DNA of 42,873 bases from NCBI RefSeq assembly GCF_010998615.1, contig NZ_JAAEAH010000079.1:1-42873 (forward strand), given 5' to 3'. The notes beneath the pieces are model-generated. The model saw nothing but the letters and a program-made list of their open reading frames with translations. It made no database searches and was not told where the DNA came from. This DNA comes from Myxococcus sp. CA023. Its GTDB lineage: Bacteria; Myxococcota; Myxococcia; Myxococcales; Myxococcaceae. Position 1 is the first letter of the stretch. Each line of letters opens with the position of its first letter. Below, one piece after another: positions 1 through 8,501 of this stretch. The position numbers and the translations under genes are program-made.

Positions 1-3000
1 CCTCGACCCCCACCTCCCCCTCCAGGGCAAGCATGAAGGGCAGGCCTCGGTGAATTGTCTGTGACGGCGCCTGCGCCAGTTCACGTGCGAACGCCGACGT
101 CAGGAAGCGCTCCACAGTGTTCAGCACCGCATCCATGCCCTCTTCGTCCGGAAGCGCGCCCGCGTCACGCAGCAGCGTCTCCAGGTGGGCCCGCCGCTCT
201 GAAGCGTCTACATCCGGCGCCGCCAATCGGAGGTCGACGCCGCGAAGCAGCCGCTGCACCAGGTCCTCGGGACGCTCGACGGGAAGCCAGCCGTCAGGCT
301 CCACCAGGGGCGGCGCGCCACGGGGCAGCACTTCCCAGGGCCACGGCGCACCGCGAAGCCCCAGCCGGTGCACGTAGTGGAAGCGGCGCGGACAGGCGAT
401 GAAGTCCTGCAACGCCTCCGCGGAAGCCACCGCGGCGCCCAGTGATTCCGATTGCGCGACACGCTGGCCCCGCACCCGCAGCAGCGCGGCTTCGACACGC
501 GCCTCGGCGAGCAACAGGGCCTCCGGACCGGGCGGCTCCGGGTCCGCCGGTGGTGGGAGCGTGTCGACGTCCAGCTCATCGACCAGGCCACGCAGGTCCG
601 CGTCCACATCCAGGCGCCCGTCGATGAGGTGCCACCAGGAGTCCTTGCCGCCGCGTGGCTCCGCGCCGCCCGCCAGCACCAACATGTCTTTAGCGCGCGT
701 GAGCGCGACGTAGAGCAGGCGGCGGTACTCGGCGTCCTCGCGCGCCTTCAGCTCCGCGCGCACCGCGTCGAAGCGGCTGGAGGTGTAGTCGTCCAGCGAA
801 TCCGGAACCCACGGTCGCAGGGAGATGCCATGCGTGCGCTCGAAGTGGGCACGGCCCGAGGTGCCACGTCTCCGGCCGCCCATCGAGGGCACCACCACCA
901 CCGGCCACTCCAGTCCCTTGGCGCTGTGGATGGTGAGGAGTTGCACCGCGCGAGGGTCGCTCGCGTCCAGCAGGTCCGCCTGGGCCTCGGTGGGGTTATT
1001 CTCCGCCAGCATCCGCAGCTCGCGCGAGAAGGCGACGCAGCCGCCCGTGCCGCGCTCGTCCCGCCGTGACGCCAGCGCCAGCAGCTTCTCCACGTTGGCG
1101 CTGGCTTGCTCCGCATACGGCGAGCCCGCCAGCGCTTCGCGGTAGCCCGTCACGTCCAGCGCGGACATCAGCAACTCGCGCACGCCCAGCCGGTCGCGCT
1201 CGCGTCGCAAGCCGGGGAGCGCGGCGAGGAAACACCCCAGGCGCTGACGCTCTCGCTCGGACAACGACGCCAACACCTCCGGGTCCGTCAGCCGGGGCGA
1301 CGAAAGGGACAGCGGTGCGTCTCCCGCCAGGAGGAACAGCGACGCGTCTTTCAGCCCCACCAGGGGTGAGCGCAGCACCGCCGCGAAGGCCAGCGCATCC
1401 TCGGCATCCGCCAGCAGCGCGAGCAGCGAGGCCAGGTCCAGCACCTCCTGTGCGCCGTAGAAGCCACGACCGCGCAGCACGCGGTGCGGGACACCATGGC
1501 GGATGAGCGCCTGCCGGTACACCTCCAGGTGTGTGAAGGTCCGGAAGAGCATGGCCACGTCACCGCCCCGCGCGGGGCGCAGCCCTTCGCCATCCTCGCG
1601 CGCCACGGACGGAGGTGCCCCCGGCGCCAGCAGGCACCGCAGCCGGCGGGCGATCGCATCCGCGTCCAGCCAGCGCAGGTCCGCCGCCGTGTCCGCTTCT
1701 TCCAGTTGAAGCCGCTCCACCACCGGCGCGTCCGTCAGCGACGACCTCGCCGCAGAGAGGTCATCCTGCTCCGGGACGTAGATGACCTCGAAGGGCCGAG
1801 GCGCCCCGGAATCGGCGGCGACGAGCACCCCCGCGAAGGCGCGGTTGAAGAACGACAGCAGCCCGGGCACCGAGCGGTAGTTGTGTTGGAGGAACCCGCG
1901 CGTGCCGCCCTCGTCCACCAGCTTCGTCGCCAGCACGGAGAAGACAGACACGTCCGCGCCGCGGAACTCGTAGATGGACTGCTTGCGGTCACCCACCGCG
2001 CAGAGGAAGGCCGGCTCCAGCGGCAGCGCCGTCACCAGGTCCACGTCCGGCGCCAGCTCGCGTGGGCCGTCCTCGCGCCGCTCCGCCAGCAACAGCACCA
2101 GCTCCAACTGGAGGCGGTTGGTGTCCTGGAACTCGTCCACGAGCAGCGCGCCGATGCGCTCCTGCACCTGGCGGCGGAACTCCGGGTGCGCGCGGAGCAG
2201 GTCGCGCGACTTCACCAGCAGGGACGTGAAGTCCAGCACGTTGCGGCGGGACAGCTCCGTGTCGTGCCGGGCCTCCACGCGCGTCAGCAGCTCGCGGAAC
2301 GTCACCTCGAAGGGCGCGCTGCGCCACGCGGCCCAGGCGTCATCCAGCCGGGGCACGGAGCCATCGCTCTTGCCGAAGACGCGCCAGTAGAACTCTCGCA
2401 CGGGCCCCGCGGCGCCCTTGCTGAGCCGCGCGAAGTTGCGACCGTCCGCCTTGAAGCACGCACGCAGCCACGGGAAGCGTTCGCCCTGCCCGAAGTTCTC
2501 AGGCGTCATGCCGTTGAGCGCGCGCTCCAGCCCGCCCAGCAACCGGCTCCACTCTCCCTTCGCGTCCAGGCCCCGCGCCTCGGCGCACAGCTCCAGGCAC
2601 CGCGTGACGGACGACTCCAGCTCCGCGCGCGCTTCGGCGGCGTCACTCACGGCGGCCTTCTCCGCGCGCAGCCCTTCCTCACGCAGCTTGCCGTAGACGG
2701 ACATCAACGCGGCCACGAGCCCGTCGGAGAAGCCCGAGCCGGAGAAGCCCAGCTCCTGGCACAGCTCCCGGACCTGCGCGTCACCGACCTCCAGCGCGTC
2801 CAGCACCACGCGCTCGCAGACGTCCTGTACCAGCCCCGCCGCCTCCAGCGAGTCCAGCACTTCGAAGTTCGGGTCGATGCCCACTGCGGGCGGCGCGCGC
2901 CGCAGCAACTGGCCGCACAGCGAATGGAAGGTGCCCACCGTGGCCGCGCCCAGCTCCTCACGCAGTTGCCGCCAGGCATCTGGAAGGGGGAAGGGCTTGT

Positions 3001-3286
3001 CCAGGCGCGCCAGCGACGCTCTCAGCTCCGCTTCCTGGTCCAGGCGCGTCTCGCCCTGGGCCAGCCCGTCCAGGCGCTGGCGGACGCGTGAGCGCATCTC
3101 CGCGGCGGCCTTGTCCGTGAACGTGAGCATGCACAGCCGTGACGGACGCACCGCCCCGCCGGCCTCGCGCGCGCCAGCCATCAGGTGCAACGTCATGGTG
3201 ACCAGGCTGTAGGTCTTGCCCGCGCCGGCGCCCGCCATCAGGGCGAGGTTGCGCTCCAACGCGAAGAGGGACGGCTCGCTGCTCAT
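1..3286 (-). CDS. addA: AddA-type helicase-nuclease subunit (C-terminus cut by window)
   Basis: UvrD-family superfamily 1 helicase that should work with AddB to unwind and resect double-strand breaks for RecA-dependent recombination. The frame stays open for 1095 codons to the window edge. I read Walker A AGAGAGKTYSL about 20 residues from the start, motif II VDEFQDTN, motif III GDRKQSIYEFRG, motif V LTIHSAKGLEW and motif VI RRLLYVALTRAKDML. Near the end are the CPRRFHY segment of the RecB-like nuclease domain and then RGLPFMLALEGEVGVE, where the catalytic Asp/Glu motifs begin; the final catalytic residues lie outside. AddA proteins are usually about 1100-1250 residues, so little is missing. 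The ATG at 3284-3286 overlaps the addB stop (ATGA), so translation is probably coupled. Function is near certain; the name follows from the pairing with AddB. Confidence 0.93.
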   Translation of the reverse strand, partial: MSSEPSLFALERNLALMAGAGAGKTYSLVTMTLHLMAGAREAGGAVRPSRLCMLTFTDKAAAEMRSRVRQRLDGLAQGETRLDQEAELRASLARLDKPFPLPDAWRQLREELGAATVGTFHSLCGQLLRRAPPAVGIDPNFEVLDSLEAAGLVQDVCERVVLDALEVGDAQVRELCQELGFSGSGFSDGLVAALMSVYGKLREEGLRAEKAAVSDAAEARAELESSVTRCLELCAEARGLDAKGEWSRLLGGLERALNGMTPENFGQGERFPWLRACFKADGRNFARLSKGAAGPVREFYWRVFGKSDGSVPRLDDAWAAWRSAPFEVTFRELLTRVEARHDTELSRRNVLDFTSLLVKSRDLLRAHPEFRRQVQERIGALLVDEFQDTNRLQLELVLLLAERREDGPRELAPDVDLVTALPLEPAFLCAVGDRKQSIYEFRGADVSVFSVLATKLVDEGGTRGFLQHNYRSVPGLLSFFNRAFAGVLVAADSGAPRPFEVIYVPEQDDLSAARSSLTDAPVVERLQLEEADTAADLRWLDADAIARRLRCLLAPGAPPSVAREDGEGLRPARGGDVAMLFRTFTHLEVYRQALIRHGVPHRVLRGRGFYGAQEVLDLASLLALLADAEDALAFAAVLRSPLVGLKDASLFLLAGDAPLSLSSPRLTDPEVLASLSERERQRLGCFLAALPGLRRERDRLGVRELLMSALDVTGYREALAGSPYAEQASANVEKLLALASRRDERGTGGCVAFSRELRMLAENNPTEAQADLLDASDPRAVQLLTIHSAKGLEWPVVVVPSMGGRRRGTSGRAHFERTHGISLRPWVPDSLDDYTSSRFDAVRAELKAREDAEYRRLLYVALTRAKDMLVLAGGAEPRGGKDSWWHLIDGRLDVDADLRGLVDELDVDTLPPPADPEPPGPEALLLAEARVEAALLRVRGQRVAQSESLGAAVASAEALQDFIACPRRFHYVHRLGLRGAPWPWEVLPRGAPPLVEPDGWLPVERPEDLVQRLLRGVDLRLAAPDVDASERRAHLETLLRDAGALPDEEGMDAVLNTVERFLTSAFARELAQAPSQTIHRGLPFMLALEGEVGVE

Positions 3287-6200
3287 CCCCCGTCCTCCGT
3301 GATGCGCCTGTCCGTAATCCGGCACACCGCGCGATAGCCACACGTCCCGCAGTCCTGGGGCCGCGCGGCGAACTGTCCCTGCCGCAGCGTGCCCACCAGC
3401 GCCTCCACGGCGTTGGGCAGGTTGAGGCCTTCCTTCTCCGCCACCTTCGCGCGGACCTCGGGGTCCTTCGACAGCAGTTCGTCCAGCTCCGCGTCGGAGA
3501 TGACCTCGGACAGGCGGATGGCCATGCCCGTGCGCAAGGAGAACCACGCGGCCTGCCGCGCTTCCTTGTGGCCACTCTCGCGCGCCGCGTAGAGGTACAG
3601 CGGGAGCTGGAAGTCGGACGTCAGCAGCCGCTCCTTCAGCGAGCGCTTGTCCAGCCGGCCCGACTTGTAGTCGATGACGCCCACCTCGCCGCCCGACTTG
3701 TCGAGCCGGTCGATGGTGCCCTCGAAGTACACGGGCTCCTCACCCGCATGGAGGACGACGTTGCTCCACTTGTCGTCACGGGCGGCGGGACCGAAGCGGA
3801 ACTCGAAGTTCTCCGGCGTCATCGCGTCGAAAGGCAGGCCGCGCCGCTCGTCCACGAGGATGCGGCGAGCCATCGCTCGGGCCCGCTCGTGCGCCAGCTT
3901 CCACAGCTCCGGATGCCCCACGTGGTGCACGCGCTCGAAGTCCTTGATGGCTGCCTTGAGCGCGGCGTCCAGCACCTCGTCCGGAACCTCCTCCGGCGCC
4001 TTGCCCAACAACTGCTTCTCCTTCAGGGCCGCGAAGACCTCCTCCACCACCTTGTGCCAGAAGGTGCCGCGGCCCCGGGCGTCGAACTCCTCGCCCGGTA
4101 CATCCGGCTCGGCCACCTTCAGGCCATACGAAAGGAAGCCCTGGAAGCCGCAGTTGCCGAAGCGCGCCAGCGCAGACGCGGAGAGCGGCCGGGTGATGTC
4201 GAACCGGAACGTCTCGCGCAGGGACTCGCGCTGCGTGTCGAGGTCCACCGAGCCGGAGTACGGGCCGGGCTGCACTTTCGGATCGCCGAAGAAAAACAGG
4301 CGCTCCATCTCCACTTCCGACAGCTCGCGCGCGCCCGCGTACCAGGCTTCGGGTGCGAAGCGGCGCCGAAGCACCGCGGCCGCCGCATCGGGTTCGGTGA
4401 CGCGCAGCTTGGGCTGGGACAGGGCTTCCAGCGCCACGCAGCGGCGCAGCTCGGACTCGGTGAGCACTTCGTCCAGCGGTGGAATGGGTGACAGCGAGCG
4501 CGGCTCCCACTTCAGCGCGGTGAGCCGGCGCACCTCTTCCAGGAACGCCGATGGCACCTGCTCCTGACCGCCCGCGGACTCCACCGCGAAGGACAGGCTG
4601 ACATTCGCCTCGGCGGCAGCAAGTGCGCTGGCGAACAGCAGGCGGTCCTCGGTGAGGCGCCACGCCGCGCGCTCGTCGAACTCGCCGCCCGTGAGCCGGA
4701 AGACGTCGCGGCCCAGATGCTTGTTGAGCGCGGCGCGCTCCGCGTCCGCCAGCAACGGAGACGGTGCGTCACGCCCGGGGAAGCGGCCTTCCGTCAGCCC
4801 CGCGAGGAAGAGGTGCTGGAAGGAACGGCCCGGCAACTCGGCCACGTCGAGCACCTCGACGGCGGCGCCACGGGGCCCGCGCGGCGGAAGGTGCGCATCC
4901 GCCATCGCGTCACGCAGCCAACGGCCAAACGTCCGGCGGCGCATCTTCGGTCCGCCGCCCACCGCCTTCATCATCCGCGTCAGGCCCTGCACCCGCAGGC
5001 GGAGCGCTTCGCGCGCGGCATCGTCCCGAGCCCGCGCATCCGCCACGCGCGCGCCCACCCCACCCTCCTCGCGTGGCGCCAACGCGCCCTCCGAATCCAC
5101 GAGGCCCAGCCGCTCCACCACCTGCCACCACACCGCGAGCAACTCCGTGGCGGTGCCTTCTTCGGGAATGCGGCGGCAGGCTTCCACCAACAGCAGACAG
5201 CGCTCACGCAGCAGCTTCACGGCGTCGACTCGGGTGCTGTCCTGCGCCTTGCGCGTACCGTTGAGCGCAAGCAGCCGCCGGGCCAGCCCGTCCAATCGCA
5301 CGTCGTAGGCGCCCCGGCCTCGCACCGCGCCCAGCCGGTCATCGCGCACGGCGGCCTGGGCAAAGAGCGTCGCGGGCGCATCCGGTCCACCGCGTGACAG
5401 CTTGGGCGCATAGCGGCTGCCCATCAAATCCGCCATGCGCTCGACCGGGAAGCCATCCTCCACCAGCAGCGGCAGGTCCAGCGCCAGACGCACGGGCCCC
5501 GCGAGCCCCAGCGGCTCGCCCCAGGGTAGACGCACCGGCACGCCCAGCTCCCCCAGCGACTCCGCGAGCCAGCCGGCCTCGGGCCCCAGCTCGCGGTACG
5601 CCACCGCGATGTCGCCGGGCGCCACGCCTTCGGCCAGCAAGCGCCGCACGTCCCGGGCCAACAGACGCGCCTCGTCACGGGCCGTGGCCGCGTTCCACAC
5701 GCGCAGGGACGGCACCGCGTCCTTCAACACGTCGCGCGGCGCCCGGGGTGAGAAGAGGTGGCGCCCCAGGTCGATGAAAGGCCGGCCTTCGAAGGTGACG
5801 TCCGCCTTGAAGAGGTCCACGTGCGTCATGGAATCGCCGCGGTTCTCGAAGGCGCGGAACAGCGCCGTCAGCGCCGCATCCGCCGCGGGAGAGCCACCCA
5901 CCGGCGTCTCCACGCGCAACGTCACCCGACGGGACTCACACGCCGCCGCCAACGCCAGCAACAACTCCAGCCCCGAGGGCCGCACGTCGTACACGCCGTG
6001 CAGCACGAGCGTGCTCAGCCCCTCCCACCCGACGGGCCACGCGCCTCGGCCCAGTGCCTCGCGTGCGCCGCGCAGCACGTCCTCGCGGTCGGCGAGACAG
6101 AGCTCCGCCATTCGCTGTTCGTATAGGTGGTACAGGCGCGCAATCACGCGGATCCGCGTCCTGCGCTCCTGCGGCAGGATTTCCACCGCGTCCTGAAGCT

Positions 6201-6522
6201 CCCGAGCGGACAGGCGCCCGGCCTTCAGGTCCAGCACCACGTCCAGCGCGGCGCGCGCGAAGGCGGGCTCTCGCACATAGTCGCCGAAAGGCGTGGGCCC
6301 CAGCTCCAATCCCAGGGAGGCCACCACCGCTCGCGCCGCCACCGCCGGGCATGGTCGCCGGTTGAGCTCCCGCGCGCCGCCCATCGCCTGCAGCATCTCC
6401 TCCCAGGTCAGCAGGTGCGCGCCCACACTCAACCCGCTGGCGTCGCCCATCGCCCGCAACGCGGCCTGACGCCGGCCGGCGTCGGGGAACACGTGGAGGG
6501 TGCGGCCAGAGCGGAAGGGCAT
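3283..6522 (-). CDS. addB: AddB-type nuclease subunit with Fe-S nuclease domain
   Basis: 1079-residue partner of AddA, expected to supply the second nuclease of the AddAB complex. The C-terminal PD-(D/E)XK core is visible: GTID with Asp938, GVIDYKSG with Asp951 and Lys953, then Gln972 in DFQLPLYLY. It is flanked by the four-cysteine 'iron staple' expected of a 4Fe-4S cluster: Cys791 in FGNCGFQG, and Cys1058, Cys1061 and Cys1067 in CGTCGYRAVC. The N-terminal half has the degenerate helicase layout of AddB proteins. The region where some AddB proteins have a P-loop reads HVFPDAGRRQAAL, so no Walker A is present and ATP-driven motor activity of this subunit is unlikely. It lies directly upstream of addA with a 4-nt overlap. 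The start at 6522 puts the first strand immediately after the ATG. Confidence 0.92.
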   Translation of the reverse strand: MPFRSGRTLHVFPDAGRRQAALRAMGDASGLSVGAHLLTWEEMLQAMGGARELNRRPCPAVAARAVVASLGLELGPTPFGDYVREPAFARAALDVVLDLKAGRLSARELQDAVEILPQERRTRIRVIARLYHLYEQRMAELCLADREDVLRGAREALGRGAWPVGWEGLSTLVLHGVYDVRPSGLELLLALAAACESRRVTLRVETPVGGSPAADAALTALFRAFENRGDSMTHVDLFKADVTFEGRPFIDLGRHLFSPRAPRDVLKDAVPSLRVWNAATARDEARLLARDVRRLLAEGVAPGDIAVAYRELGPEAGWLAESLGELGVPVRLPWGEPLGLAGPVRLALDLPLLVEDGFPVERMADLMGSRYAPKLSRGGPDAPATLFAQAAVRDDRLGAVRGRGAYDVRLDGLARRLLALNGTRKAQDSTRVDAVKLLRERCLLLVEACRRIPEEGTATELLAVWWQVVERLGLVDSEGALAPREEGGVGARVADARARDDAAREALRLRVQGLTRMMKAVGGGPKMRRRTFGRWLRDAMADAHLPPRGPRGAAVEVLDVAELPGRSFQHLFLAGLTEGRFPGRDAPSPLLADAERAALNKHLGRDVFRLTGGEFDERAAWRLTEDRLLFASALAAAEANVSLSFAVESAGGQEQVPSAFLEEVRRLTALKWEPRSLSPIPPLDEVLTESELRRCVALEALSQPKLRVTEPDAAAAVLRRRFAPEAWYAGARELSEVEMERLFFFGDPKVQPGPYSGSVDLDTQRESLRETFRFDITRPLSASALARFGNCGFQGFLSYGLKVAEPDVPGEEFDARGRGTFWHKVVEEVFAALKEKQLLGKAPEEVPDEVLDAALKAAIKDFERVHHVGHPELWKLAHERARAMARRILVDERRGLPFDAMTPENFEFRFGPAARDDKWSNVVLHAGEEPVYFEGTIDRLDKSGGEVGVIDYKSGRLDKRSLKERLLTSDFQLPLYLYAARESGHKEARQAAWFSLRTGMAIRLSEVISDAELDELLSKDPEVRAKVAEKEGLNLPNAVEALVGTLRQGQFAARPQDCGTCGYRAVCRITDRRITEDGG

Positions 6523-6684
6523 GCGGGGTGGAGTCTAGAACGACCGGGCGGGTGACGTTCATGCTCCATTCAAGGCCCGCCGCCCAGGTCATTTCCGTGC
6601 CTGCCCGGCCGCTGTCCGCGTATTCCCGGCCAGTCCATCGATATCCGCGCCAGGCCTCCCGGGTTTACAGCGAGTCACAGGGGC
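6523..6684. other. Intergenic gap upstream of addB
   Basis: This 162-bp gap separates two genes read leftward, the GNAT gene and addB. It probably contains the addB promoter or serves as an operon spacer. I see no strong hairpin and no confident promoter motif. Confidence 0.4.
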
Positions 6685-7506
6685 TCATGAGCGCGCCTCC
6701 AGTGGCAGCTCCAACTCGAGCTGTGTGAGCGGCGTCGCCCCCAATCCCGCGCCCAGGAAGAAGCGCGTCAGGGGACCTTCCGGCACGACGGCGCTCACGG
6801 CCAGCGCCTTCCCGGGCCACCGGGCGGCCAGGGCTCCCAGGAGCCTGCGGCCAGCGCCCTGCCCCCGGGCCGAGGGCTCCACCCCCACGGACCGGACGAC
6901 CAGCGTGGGCGCCGACACATCCGCCACCACCGCCACCGCGGGGCCCAGTCGGAACGCACGCGCGGGCAACGCCAACCCCATGACCGTCGCGGGAGCCAGT
7001 TGCCAGGGCAATCCCTCGGGAAGCAGCCGCGCGCACTCCCACGCGTCCACTTCCTCCAGCGCGGATGCACCCACCAAGGGCTCGGGCGTCCCCATGAAGC
7101 CCACCAGCCGGCGAACGCGCTGGAACCCCAGCCGTTCGTAGAGCGTCACCGCGGGTGCGTTCTGTTCGATGACCTCCAGGAGCATCCGGGTGTCGCCACG
7201 CGCTCGCGCCTCCTCCAGCAGTGGGCGCAGCATGGCACCTCCCAGTTTGCGATTCCGCCAGGCGGGCGCCACCCCCATGCCCGCCACGCGGCTCTCCCGT
7301 CCCCGGCGGGCCATCAACACGAGGCCCACGGGCTCCCCGTCCACGCGCGCGACGCGGCTTTCCTCGAGCGAGATGTGCTCACTGCGCACGCGTGCGTCGA
7401 ACAGGCCGGGGGCATCCGGCACGGTGACGAAATACCCCTCGAAGGCGCGAGCAAACAGCGTGGAGAGGGCGCGCAGCGGCAGTTCCGACGCGGGAGTCAA
7501 TTGCAT
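6685..7506 (-). CDS. Tandem-domain GNAT N-acetyltransferase
   Basis: Predicted acyl-CoA-dependent N-acetyltransferase of about 273 residues; the substrate is unknown. It has two GNAT-like halves. The first carries the acetyl-CoA pyrophosphate loop region GVAPAWRNRKLGGAML followed by the typical ALYERLGF-like strand (VTLYERLGFQRV). The second carries GVEPSARGQGAGRRLL, a better Q/RxxGxG loop, and a degraded tail. A longer frame begins at 7557, but the ATG at 7506 has a GGAGG about 11 nt upstream, and using it leaves room for a promoter facing the divergent PAP2 gene, so I prefer it. It is transcribed toward addB; a link to recombination is not implied. Confidence 0.85.
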   Translation of the reverse strand: MQLTPASELPLRALSTLFARAFEGYFVTVPDAPGLFDARVRSEHISLEESRVARVDGEPVGLVLMARRGRESRVAGMGVAPAWRNRKLGGAMLRPLLEEARARGDTRMLLEVIEQNAPAVTLYERLGFQRVRRLVGFMGTPEPLVGASALEEVDAWECARLLPEGLPWQLAPATVMGLALPARAFRLGPAVAVVADVSAPTLVVRSVGVEPSARGQGAGRRLLGALAARWPGKALAVSAVVPEGPLTRFFLGAGLGATPLTQLELELPLEARS

Positions 7507-7592
7507 GAGGGGGCACGCCTCCAAAGAAATGCGGGCCGAGTCTACGCACGAAGTCATGGGACTTCGCTGGAACCCGAAGGGATTGCGCCCCT

Positions 7593-8501
7593 ATGCTGCC
7601 AGCCGTGCGCCTCCCTTATCGAGCGTTTGCCATTGCCGTCCTGCTGACCGTCGTCCCCTTCTCCCCTGCCGCCGCGCAAGACGGCTCGGACGAGCCGCGG
7701 CTCCATGAGCTCCGCTTCGACTGGACCCGGGATGGCGTCAGCACCGGCGCGGCGGGCGTGCTGTGGATTTCCAGCGAGGCGCTCTTCAAAGACAACCTGG
7801 CCCCGGCGCAGTGCCGCTGGTGCGACCGCGCGCCGGATGGGACGGACCGCCTCAACCGGCTGGACCGCTGGGGACGGGGCATCGTCGGGTCGACGCCGTC
7901 CGCCCGCAAACGGGCCCACAACTGGAGCAACATCATCGGCTTCGGCGCGCTGCCGGCGGGAGTGCTCGGCATCCAGTACGCCATGGGCCATGGCTCGGGC
8001 GCTCCGACTCGCTACTTCGCCCAGGACGCCACCATCATCGTCCAGAGCGCGGTGTTCGCCTCCCTGGCGAACCAGACGGTGAAGTTCATCGCCGGCCGCG
8101 AGCGCCCCTTCGTCCACGTGCTGCCCGAGGACCAGAAGGGCCTCACCGACCACCCCAGCGACAACAACCTGTCCTTCTACAGCGGCCACACCAACCTCGC
8201 CTTCTCGCTGGTGGTGTCCGCGGGCACCGTCGCCGCGCTGCGCGGCTACAAGCACCAGGCGTGGATCTGGGCGGTGGGCCTGCCCGTGGCCACCTCCGTG
8301 GGCCTGCTGCGCATGGGCGCCGACAAGCACTACCTCACGGACGTAGCCACCGGCGCATTGCTCGGCTCGGCGGTCGGCGTCGCCGTGCCCCTGCTGCTCC
8401 ATGGCCGGAAGGGCGAGGCCACGCCGAACATCCAGTCAGGGCAGATCCAGATGGCGCCCGTGGCCAGCGCGCGGATGATGGGCATCTCCGGCACCTTCTA
8501 G
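7593..8501 (+). CDS. Exported PAP2-family phosphatase
   Basis: Predicted phosphatidic-acid-phosphatase type 2 / haloperoxidase-fold enzyme of 302 residues, acting on lipid phosphates or related phosphomonoesters outside the cytoplasm. A signal peptide is clear (hydrophobic AFAIAVLLTVVPF, then SPAAAQ). The three PAP2 motifs are present in order: KFIAGRERP (K-x6-RP), SFYSGHT (catalytic His) and RMGADKHYLTDV (R-x5-H-x3-D). Hydrophobic segments between them fit membrane association. Its stop codon overlaps the stop of the convergent metallophosphoesterase gene through a shared CTAG. The ATG at 7593 directly precedes the signal peptide. Substrate cannot be told from sequence. Confidence 0.9.
   Translation: MLPAVRLPYRAFAIAVLLTVVPFSPAAAQDGSDEPRLHELRFDWTRDGVSTGAAGVLWISSEALFKDNLAPAQCRWCDRAPDGTDRLNRLDRWGRGIVGSTPSARKRAHNWSNIIGFGALPAGVLGIQYAMGHGSGAPTRYFAQDATIIVQSAVFASLANQTVKFIAGRERPFVHVLPEDQKGLTDHPSDNNLSFYSGHTNLAFSLVVSAGTVAALRGYKHQAWIWAVGLPVATSVGLLRMGADKHYLTDVATGALLGSAVGVAVPLLLHGRKGEATPNIQSGQIQMAPVASARMMGISGTF

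Noticed and set aside
1484..3091. Long plus-strand open frame (535 codons) opposite addA
   Set aside because: It is the GC-rich antisense of a clear helicase gene. The translation is rich in Arg, Gln, His and Leu, which is what the antisense of GC-rich coding DNA gives, and no family motif appears.
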